From the NCBI GenBank assembly GCA_002354035.1, contig DEKU01000037.1, positions 1-11,676 on the forward strand: a stretch of 11,676 nt of DNA. Direction: 5' to 3'. The position numbers and the translations under genes were made by a program. Below are positions 9,601 through 11,676 of the stretch, piece after piece. A model generated the notes under the pieces. The model saw only the letters and a list, made by a program, of their open reading frames with translations, had not been told where the DNA came from and did no database searches. Each line of letters opens with the position of its first letter. Position 1 is the first letter of the stretch. This stretch comes from Bacteroidales bacterium UBA2714. GTDB lineage: Bacteria > Bacteroidota > Bacteroidia > Bacteroidales > P3.

Positions 9601-11676
9601 CATCTGCGACTTTGAAGGCCCCCGCACCAACGGATTCGACCTCATCAACGGCACCCAAACCAACACTTGGCACGTAGGCACCGCCACCGCAGCTACAGGC
9701 AACAAGTCCCTCTACATCTCCAACAACGACGGCCTCGACAACAGCTACTCCATAAGCACCACAAGCAACGTCTTCGCCACCCGTGACATTATCATCTCCC
9801 AATCGGGCGAATACCATTATTCCTACCAATGGAAAGCCACCGGCGAAAGCTGCTGCGACTACATCCGCGTAGCCCTCATCCCCGAGACCCACACCCTCAC
9901 TCCCAATCAGACCAATGGCTTCGGCTCCGGTAGCTCCATACCCGCCGACGCCATCATCCTCGACAATGGCGACCGCCTCAACCAAGTCTCCTCCTGGCAG
10001 ACCGTCGATGGCGATGTCATCATTGCCGACTCCGGCATCTTCAAACTTGTCTTCTTCTGGCACAACGACGGCAGCGTCGGCACACAGCCTCCCGCAGCCA
10101 TCGACAATATCCTGCTGGCCCGCAACACCTGCCCGCGCACCCAGAACATCCATGCCGCCTCCGCCACCGAGAACTCCATCATCCTCGACTGGACCGACTT
10201 CGGCACACCCACCGCATGGCAGATAGAATACGGACCCACAGGCTACACCTTCGGCACATCGGCCGGCACACAGCTCACCGTCACCTCCCACCCCGTCCCC
10301 ATCACAGGACTCAACCGCATCTCACTCTACGACTTCTACATCCGTCCCATCTGCTCCTCCACCGACACCGGCTTCTGGCCTGCCGATCCCGCAACCCTCT
10401 CCACTTCCATGTGCGCCAACAGCGAGATAGTCTACAGCTACGACAGCACCCTCACTCCCTCCACATCCTCCTACGCCCCCATCGGCTACGGCTTCTACAA
10501 CTACAGCTACGTCCAGACCATCATCGACTCTGCCACCATTGCCTCTCTCTCCACCGGCGACCTCAATGCACTTGCATTCAATCCCGCCAACACCACTGCA
10601 GGCGACGAATTCGACCACATGAACGTCTACCTTGCCAACGTGCCTGAGAGCGACCTCTCTGCCAGCTTCATCTATCCTGACACCAACCACCAGTTCGTAC
10701 AGGTCATCTACGACCGCAACTTCAGCTACACTACCACTGGCTGGCAGCTTCAACCCTTCGACTCCGTCTTCACCTGGGACGGCCACAGCAACCTCCTCGT
10801 TGCCATCAACCGTCTCAACGGATCCTACACCAGCGGCGCCTCCTTCAACTCCCACTCCACCACTACGGCCAAGACCCGCTATGTCTACAACGACGGCAGC
10901 CCCTACAACATCAACACCGTCTCCGGAGGCACAGCCCTGAACGCTGTGGGCGACATCATGTTCTACTCATGCGTAGGCAACATCTGCAACGAACCCATCG
11001 TCACATCCACCACCACCACCTACCACTCAGCCACCCTCACCTGGAACGGCAACAGCACCGACTATCAAGTCAACCTCCGTGCCTCCTCCGAACTCAACTG
11101 GCCCGACTCGGCCATCGATGTGACTGGCACCACCTACACCTTCGCCAGCCTCCAGCCTGCCACCACCTATTTCTACCGCCTCCGCTCCAACTGCACTGCC
11201 GACAGCCTCGGCTTCAGCAACTGGGTTGAAGGCTCCTTCCTGACCGACAGCCTGCCCTGCCTGGCACCTGACAGCCTGCGCGCCATCGCCGTCACCAACG
11301 CCACCGCCACCTTCGACTGGAACGTCGTCGGCAACGAATCCGCCTGGGACATCCACGTCTGGTTCACCGGCGGCCTCGACAGCGTCTACCGTGTCACCTC
11401 CCGTCCCGCCACCATCGGCGGCTTCGCGGCTGGCCTCACCTACAACGCCGCCATCCGTCCCCTCTGCGGTGTCAACCTCCTCGAGGGCGAATGGGGCGAC
11501 ACTGTCACCTTCGCCACCGCCACCTGCCCCGACGTCACCGGCCTCTCCACCAGCAACGTGACCACCAACAGCGTCACCCTCACCTGGACCGCCGATCCCA
11601 TGGCCCAAAGCTGGACCATTGAGTACGGCTTCCGTGGCTTCGACCAAGGCACCGGCACCTCCGTCAACGTCTCCTC
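536..11676 (+). CDS. Giant secreted modular protein (Fn3 plus cleaved-adhesin / choice-of-anchor J-like repeats), partial at 3' end
   Basis: One uninterrupted frame gives at least 3713 residues; no stop is reached before the window ends. The start is ATG 536: it follows an A/T-rich leader without a Shine-Dalgarno sequence, as is usual in Bacteroidota, and is followed directly by a signal peptide. Order of domains: signal peptide (1-23), N-terminal beta domain (about 24-238), then 15 Fn3-like domains (F) separated by modules of three classes: A (7), B (3) and C (2). No catalytic motif or transmembrane segment was seen after the signal peptide. Composition is rich in Ser, Thr, Tyr, Asn, Asp and Gly and poor in Lys, as in extracellular beta-sheet proteins. 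Such arrays in Bacteroidales are usually surface or secreted adhesin-like proteins, often with a C-terminal type IX sorting domain; here that end is missing, so the anchoring route is inferred. Third codon positions become strongly C-biased towards the right end. The precise ligand or function is unknown. Confidence 0.93.
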   Translation, partial: MQKKLRFLMICLALLAVPWAVSGQSVVDYRLDTGVDTTLWVNLSSAATDVTAIEGEDDMGSELINIGFPFTFAGTTYSQFSCNSNGRVRLGTACSEYWDLPFTTLTDPDRNDLPFITAFGMDNTLGGTGSHVKYELVGTSPNRILVIEYRTPSEYDEDGDLVNYQIHLMEDSNRVRFVYGTTTATYFDDYQIGIASLATDYLMINPLTHSSFTSGTSTAFSSWPGHGRYYQLTQGAPPSCPDIINLAVNFISSGYASLSWDFRNGTTSTPTGFEVVCRGLDSSATVVTLTTATPIITLSGLTANTSYSVSVRAICAAGDYGEADSITITTSGLPCLVIDPNTVADTINFSNGTSTSSGVLVYSSWGNTMYQTVYTADELRAAGLRAGGILAVDFGFSTNSSYAKEFSIFMGNTTRTSFSSSTDYVNPGTLTHVYGPTAYPQNSTGWQHFNFSQPFVWDGVSNIIVCTFMNQPSGSSHSSSSFSGYYTSAHSGASLYRYKDGTQFTTSNYTTSSGGSTTSNRASIHFYTAGCLQTSNCTAPTVWFDSIGTHELTVAWLPGYRETSWDVEYRLQGSTTWTTAVTGDTNTWYTITGLTPATFYDVRVVNVCDSVTYSTMVSTVTECVPIDHTELPYHYGFEDLTATGSGTPLNVCWNRGYWNGSYSSTSYPYASATACTGSRSLYFYSYNNNVKSWVCLPEFADSVNTLRLQFMAKKTGVSYDGQIRVGVMTDPTDINTFQEVGSFHTDVSTDWKHHELTLGDAPSTGLITLMVEASPNLYNYMYIDDIRVDEIPFCTTPMVDSIVAETTQASFYLSEIENASSIIVRLSTTDWDTTITGSSSPVIITDLVAGTVYNYRIHALCGTDSTLYRAGTFHTQCSPIAHDALPYSYGFEDLTVTGSGSPIHPCWDRGYWTGSLNVRSYPYTSTTNHTGSRSLYFYGSGSSIRSWVCLPEFEDSINMLQLDFWARSSSTSYSGEIKVGVMTDPADFTTFQTVYTATTDGSTNWNHFDIPLVAAPGTGRLTFMVEGGSSNTNYMYLDDITVQEIPACPHVMNIRMDSMSVDWANISWTEMGTASSWVIEYDTVDFVPGTYTASFSAIAYDTTYLLSGLDTGTTYYLYLRADCGGDTSTFQQYVFTTLVGLPATVPYLCSFEGSGTNGWVLNNGTQTNQWHVGSAVSNGGAQSLYISNDNGLNYSYTISSTSYVFAERNFNLPDTGEYVYSFDWRTYGESSYDFIRAALVPANVELTPGSYSGFDNGSSVPSGSIALDGGGRLNQQSNWQSQSGTFHLTTPGAYKWVFLWRNDGSGGTQPPAAIDNVQLAFNSCPMPTNLTVSDVTSNSVTISWTPGGNESEWIVSDGVNENNTTSTTYTFTGLSAMTHYAFSVRAVCGGGDTSIAAITSVRTACGYITLPFFENFDNTTGTTSTSASANNLPECWNHYNAGTNSSYSGYPIVYNSSTYAHSGTNSMRWYSYVTAGNYEDQYAILPPVDSNIHPISSLALNFWMRANTTSYNSYCVVGVMTDSSDVTTFNPVETVYTNSSTTYNFHEILFDEYTGNHGRIAIRFPRPTSGYNYGYIDDIRLEVAPDCPRVTDIIARNITNTSVDLSWTENGDASSWDIEYGPHGFTPGSGTSESVFSLPHTINSLTPNTQYDVYVTPSCYGTSATNSFTFRTECDAMTTLPYTYGFENEATGSSTTTPFVNCWHRLNNGSQYYGYPYVSSSAHNGSRSLYWYTSTTTGTYGDYQIAVLPAIDVDLYAINTLMLKFWARSTSSSYHPVFQVGVMTDPYDANTFEQVGSINVDNSTQWSEYSTGLSNYSGAGRYIALRALRGGWYAYTDDFTIDLAPSCPAVDEVVAVQTGTTGALLQWTLQPGIANTPSDYTVTVTPADTTMSTLTLTATSTQLLVTGLQPSSEYSVTVRPNCGGEDHGTTSPVMTFSTAGLPCLIIDTTATDTVTLTGSTVNTNYYIPVNNFYNYTISQQLVMADELNGASRITAIDFYYDYSSPTTAKTNCTIYLANTSVSSLASGYVPYNASTFTQVYTGDLNCTNGWNHFEFTTPFNYDGSSNIVIAVHDNSGEYDGSAYVFRAHQVSNGIARYTNNDGSAYSLSDFSSGGTSYSYRTDMRLTMDACLMTDSCAAPMVVVDSVSAEEVTISWSAGLNETQWTIDYREGSGAWTSEGTVFSNSYTFSGLTPATTYTFRVTTQCSDSNLRSTTVNVTTPCLPTPVPFFEDFENFSTSTADPLPSCWYKNTNYSTNYPYASTSYNHSSSGNRSMYMYSTSSTYTYMVLPQFDLPIDSTSITFWLYKSNNSYAHTLSVGVMTDPTDESTFYEVTQVTPTQMSVWEPFEVNFNTYTGSGQYITIMSPNGSYSYPYLDDLEVNRISSCPRVSNVTSRHVTGSSATIAWNNTIATDYEVEYGPAGFSHGSGNLIYVSSDDSVAISGLSASTLYDVYVRGICDSDTSNWSFSHSFFTVCGLVNTLPLVQTFENEATGSSTSVAFANCWNRLNNGTSYFGYPYISNSTTYNHTRNGSKGLYWYGSITSGTYGDYQIVVSPGIDTDVYAINTLRYKFWARSSSTSYNPTFYVGVMTDPDDPETFTPVDTINIAGNTSWTCYTTDFDTFNGFGNHLALYAPRPSSSWYAYVDDITISLIPDCEGVSDVQVVDISTTSATLDWTENGEATSWDVEYGEAGFTRGTGTTTTVALLPYAITGLNVGTEYDIYITPSCTGDIAETVQFTFSTECAGIDSLPFTETFETRPSGSASNDIFIPCWHRLNNGSMYFGYPYVSSSTTYNHTTGGSRGLYWYNSSTTGTYGDYQIVVLPPVDTTVFPLTDLELTFWAKSSADSYHPVFEVGVMPNPYNAADSMFEVLGTINVSNSTQWDEYSVGLNQHVGPGCHVAIRALRNSAYWYAYVDDITLSVLPPCPRVLNLAASNISVDSARITWQDTSSINTSWLIEYDTLEFQPGTGAVTPITVTDTFYTLTGLDTGATYHVYVYPSCSDGVFARHLRFATRGALPATLPFICDFEGPRTNGFDLINGTQTNTWHVGTATAATGNKSLYISNNDGLDNSYSISTTSNVFATRDIIISQSGEYHYSYQWKATGESCCDYIRVALIPETHTLTPNQTNGFGSGSSIPADAIILDNGDRLNQVSSWQTVDGDVIIADSGIFKLVFFWHNDGSVGTQPPAAIDNILLARNTCPRTQNIHAASATENSIILDWTDFGTPTAWQIEYGPTGYTFGTSAGTQLTVTSHPVPITGLNRISLYDFYIRPICSSTDTGFWPADPATLSTSMCANSEIVYSYDSTLTPSTSSYAPIGYGFYNYSYVQTIIDSATIASLSTGDLNALAFNPANTTAGDEFDHMNVYLANVPESDLSASFIYPDTNHQFVQVIYDRNFSYTTTGWQLQPFDSVFTWDGHSNLLVAINRLNGSYTSGASFNSHSTTTAKTRYVYNDGSPYNINTVSGGTALNAVGDIMFYSCVGNICNEPIVTSTTTTYHSATLTWNGNSTDYQVNLRASSELNWPDSAIDVTGTTYTFASLQPATTYFYRLRSNCTADSLGFSNWVEGSFLTDSLPCLAPDSLRAIAVTNATATFDWNVVGNESAWDIHVWFTGGLDSVYRVTSRPATIGGFAAGLTYNAAIRPLCGVNLLEGEWGDTVTFATATCPDVTGLSTSNVTTNSVTLTWTADPMAQSWTIEYGFRGFDQGTGTSVNVS
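605..1249 (+). other. N-terminal beta-rich domain (N)
   Basis: Residues 24-238 occur once and do not resemble the later repeats. They contain the pattern IGFPFTFAGTTYSQF followed by a NSNGRVRLG stretch, and later an FGMDNTLGG turn, a VIEYRTPSEY strand and a VRFVYGTT strand. I recognise this G-F-x-F-x-F-x-G-x-x-Y / N-G-x-x-x-L-G pattern as that of an N-terminal beta-sandwich common in secreted Bacteroidota Fn3 proteins, but I cannot name the family with certainty. It ends in a short linker (TQGAPPS) before the cysteine that opens F1. Its role may be to cap the array or present it. Confidence 0.6.
1253..2128 (+). repeat. Repeat unit 1: Fn3 domain F1 (1253-1540) + module B1 (1541-2128)
   Basis: F1 (residues 240-335) shows Fn3 marks: opening CPDIINL, a strand with LSWDF, the late LSGLTANTSYSVSVRAIC stretch, and a closing LPC. 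B1 (336-531) is a beta-rich module with ADELRAAG, then AVDFGFST, then FSIFMGN, then GWQHFNFSQPFVWDGVSNII, and ends in IHFYTAGC. The same succession of motifs returns in B2 (6365-6925) and B3 (10415-10972). It looks like a jelly-roll type domain, but the family is not certain. Confidence 0.7.
2144..2914 (+). repeat. Repeat unit 2: Fn3 domain F2 (2144-2404) + module A1 (2405-2914)
   Basis: F2 (residues 537-623) opens with CTAPTV, carries SWDVEYR, ITGLTPATFYDVRVVNVC and closes with TEC. A1 (624-793) begins LPYHYGFEDL, has NVCWNRGYW, SRSLYFY, SWVCLPEF, the GVMTDP hexapeptide (2711-2728) and ends YMYIDDIRV. This start (LP-x-x-x-x-FE) and end (DDI-x-V) match the outline of the cleaved-adhesin / choice-of-anchor J type (MAM-like) domains of Bacteroidales adhesins. 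A1 and A2 form their own subfamily (shared RGYW, SWVCLPEF, EIP). Confidence 0.75.
2915..3676 (+). repeat. Repeat unit 3: Fn3-like domain F3 (2915-3166) + module A2 (3167-3676)
   Basis: F3 (residues 794-877) is the most degenerate Fn3 copy. It lacks the usual S-W strand core and the W-x-(I/V)-E-Y strand, but keeps the opening CTTPMV, the ITDLVAGTVYNYRIHALC stretch and the closing TQC. A2 (878-1047) is a close relative of A1: LPYSYGFEDL, HPCWDRGYW, SRSLYFY, SWVCLPEF, GVMTDP (3473-3490) and YMYLDDITVQEIPAC. The adjacent A1 and A2 look like a tandem duplication of an F-A pair. Confidence 0.72.
3677..4504 (+). repeat. Repeat unit 4: Fn3 domain F4 (3677-3955) + module C1 (3956-4504)
   Basis: F4 (residues 1048-1140) has SWVIEYDTVDF, LLSGLDTGTTYYLYLRADC, but no closing cysteine; it runs into C1 as LVGLPATVPYLCSFEG. 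C1 (1141-1323) has NGTQTNQWHVG, SLYISNDNG, then YDFIRAALVP, GGGRLNQQS, then FLWRNDGS, and ends in QPPAAIDNVQLA. C1 starts and ends like an A module (LP...FEG; IDN-x-x-L), but has no GVMTDP and inserts other motifs, so it seems a distinct class of the same fold. The F4-C1 pair returns as F11-C2 (9305-10129). Confidence 0.75.
4505..5293 (+). repeat. Repeat unit 5: Fn3 domain F5 (4505-4750) + module A3 (4751-5293)
   Basis: F5 (residues 1324-1405) is a textbook short Fn3: CPMPTNLTVSDV, SVTISWTPGG, TFTGLSAMTHYAFSVRAVC, closing TAC. A3 (1406-1586) has LPFFENFDN, PECWNHY, a Y-E-D-Q-Y-A-I-L-P strand that resembles the GDYQI strand of A4, A6 and A7, GVMTDS (5087-5104) and YGYIDDIRLE. The proline of the usual GVMTDP is replaced by serine. 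Confidence 0.72.
5294..6073 (+). repeat. Repeat unit 6: Fn3 domain F6 (5294-5557) + module A4 (5558-6073)
   Basis: F6 (residues 1587-1674): CPRVTDI, VDLSWTENGDASSWDIEYG, FTPGSGT, INSLTPNTQYDVYVTPSC, closing TEC. A4 (1675-1846): LPYTYGFENEATGSS, NCWHRLNNGS (5636-5665), YYGYPYVSSS, GTYGDYQI, FWARS, GVMTDP (5876-5893) and, in place of YIDDI, YTDDFTID. A4, A6 and A7 form a close subfamily with nearly the same CW-x-RLNNG and GTYGDYQI motifs. Confidence 0.75.
6074..6925 (+). repeat. Repeat unit 7: Fn3 domain F7 (6074-6364) + module B2 (6365-6925)
   Basis: F7 (residues 1847-1943): CPAVDEV, LLQWTLQPG, LVTGLQPSSEYSVTVRPNC, closing GLPC, the same ending as F1, which also precedes a B module. B2 (1944-2130): LVMADELNGAS, AIDFYYDYS, CTIYLANTS, YTGDLNCTNGWNHFEF, TPFNYDGSSNIVIAV and a final DMRLTMDAC. 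These line up one by one with motifs of B1 (ADEL, AVDFGF, FSIFMGN, GWQHFNF, FVWDGVSNI), so F1-B1 and F7-B2 are copies of one two-domain block. Confidence 0.72.
6941..7687 (+). repeat. Repeat unit 8: Fn3 domain F8 (6941-7198) + module A5 (7199-7687)
   Basis: F8 (residues 2136-2221): CAAPMVVVDSV, VTISWSAG, QWTIDYREG, FSGLTPATTYTFRVTTQC, closing TPC. Its opening resembles F2 (CTAPTVWFDSI), and both come just after a B module. A5 (2222-2384): VPFFEDFEN, PSCWYKN, YPYAS, GNRSMYMY, MVLPQFDL, GVMTDP (7487-7504) and YPYLDDLEV. A5 stands between the A1/A2 and A4/A6/A7 subfamilies. Confidence 0.73.
7688..8494 (+). repeat. Repeat unit 9: Fn3 domain F9 (7688-7957) + module A6 (7958-8494)
   Basis: F9 (residues 2385-2474): CPRVSNVTS, ATIAWNNT, YEVEYGPAGFSHGSG, ISGLSASTLYDVYVRGIC, closing TVC. 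A6 (2475-2653): FENEATGSS, NCWNRLNNGT (8036-8065), YFGYPYISNSTTYNH, GTYGDYQIVV, FWARS, GVMTDP (8291-8308), YAYVDDITIS. It is very close to A4 and A7 in protein sequence, while synonymous positions differ, so the copies are not fresh duplicates. Confidence 0.75.
8495..9304 (+). repeat. Repeat unit 10: Fn3 domain F10 (8495-8761) + module A7 (8762-9304)
   Basis: F10 (residues 2654-2742): CEGVSDV, ATLDWTENGEATSWDVEYG, FTRGTGT, ITGLNVGTEYDIYITPSC, closing TEC; it is the nearest relative of F6. A7 (2743-2923): LPFTETFET, IPCWHRLNNGS, YFGYPYVSSSTTYNH, GTYGDYQIVVLP, a changed central motif GVMPNP (9095-9112) in place of GVMTDP, and YAYVDDITLS. Units 6, 9 and 10 therefore come from a common F-A block. 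Confidence 0.75.
9305..10129 (+). repeat. Repeat unit 11: Fn3 domain F11 (9305-9577) + module C2 (9578-10129)
   Basis: F11 (residues 2924-3014): CPRVLNL, ARITWQD, SWLIEYDTLEFQPGTG, LTGLDTGATYHVYVYPSC, with no closing cysteine, running on as RGALPATLPFICDFEG. C2 (3015-3198): NGTQTNTWHVG, SLYISNNDG, YDS-like SYSISTTSNVFATRD, CDYIRVALIP, NGDRLNQVS, FFWHNDGS, QPPAAIDNILLA. Domain by domain this is a second copy of F4-C1. Part of F11 (9482-9543) consists only of codons ending in C by hand count. Confidence 0.76.
10130..10972 (+). repeat. Repeat unit 12: Fn3 domain F12 (10130-10414) + module B3 (10415-10972)
   Basis: F12 (residues 3199-3293): CPRTQNIHA, IILDWTDFG, AWQIEYGPTGYTFGT, ITGLNRISLYDFYIRPIC, closing SMC. 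B3 (3294-3479): ALAFNPAN, MNVYLANV, FVQVIYDRNFSYTTTGWQLQ-like stretch, VFTWDGHSNLLVAI, ARTRYVYNDGS-like KTRYVYNDGS, and a final IMFYSC. It is the most diverged B copy; the W-D-G-x-S-N signature and the final hydrophobic strand ending in Cys are kept. Confidence 0.68.
10985..11676 (+). repeat. Three consecutive Fn3 domains: F13 (10985-11260), F14 (11261-11524), F15 (11525-edge, partial)
   Basis: F13 (residues 3484-3575): CNEPIVTS, SATLTWNG, YQVNLRAS, FASLQPATTYFYRLRSNC, closing LPC. F14 (3576-3663): LAPDSLRAIAV, ATFDWNVVG, WDIHVW, GGFAAGLTYNAAIRPLC; it shares its boundary cysteines with F13 and F15. F15 (from 3664): CPDVTGLSTSNV, SVTLTWTAD, SWTIEYGFRGFDQGTGT, cut by the window edge. Nothing of class A, B or C lies between them, unlike the rest of the array. 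Confidence 0.74.

Noticed and set aside
8261..10291. 676-codon open frame on the minus strand, rich in Gly, Val, Asp
   Set aside because: It lies antisense to A6-C2 of the giant gene. Its repeated VGVGHH-x pieces are mirror images of the GVMTDP codons, and it is open only because the sense strand is strongly biased to C-ending codons. No start signal or family is visible.
10216..10647. 143-codon forward frame rich in His, Arg and Leu
   Set aside because: It is an out-of-frame reading of F12-B3; the His/Arg/Leu composition comes from reading C-rich codons in the wrong phase.
11027..11647. 206-codon minus-strand frame at the right edge
   Set aside because: Antisense of F13-F15, made of Gly/Glu/Val/Ala runs that follow from sense codons ending in C; nothing recognisable.

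Overview
The window is almost entirely one gene. After a 535-base leader, a single forward reading frame opens at ATG 536 and runs without a stop to the right edge (base 11676): at least 3713 residues, with the C-terminus outside the window. I translated this frame by hand along its whole length and found no stop codon and no sign of a frameshift. It starts with a typical Sec signal peptide and continues as a mosaic of extracellular beta-domains. No tRNA, rRNA, CRISPR array, transposase or integrase was seen.

Organism: most likely a member of the Bacteroidales (Bacteroidota), uncultured or poorly known. The reasons are the domain set (fibronectin type III alternating with cleaved-adhesin / 'choice-of-anchor J'-like modules, as in secreted Bacteroidales proteins), an A/T-rich translation start region with no Shine-Dalgarno sequence, and a perfect match to the Bacteroides -7 promoter element (TAnnTTTG) upstream. 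The genus cannot be read from this window.

Layout: 1-~100 is a very C-rich edge of unknown nature. 101-535 is A/T-rich and holds a doubtful 59-codon ORF (129-308), weak hairpins and a candidate promoter element. In the giant gene, 536-604 is the signal peptide and 605-1249 an N-terminal beta domain. From 1253 to the edge there is an array of 15 Fn3-like domains (F1-F15; the last is cut). Between them sit three other module classes: A (seven copies; 'GVMTDP' in the middle, 'Y(I/L/V)DD(I/L)' at the end), B (three copies) and C (two copies). The order is N-F-B-F-A-F-A-F-C-F-A-F-A-F-B-F-A-F-A-F-A-F-C-F-B-F-F-F. The strict alternation stops at the right end, where three Fn3 domains follow one another.

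Likely role (inference): a giant secreted or cell-surface stalk or adhesin, probably exported through Sec and then perhaps the type IX system. The sorting signal that would show this lies beyond the window. The points of most interest are the block-wise internal duplications, the regular cysteine pattern, the strong drift of codon usage along the gene, and the B and C modules, which I cannot place in a named family.
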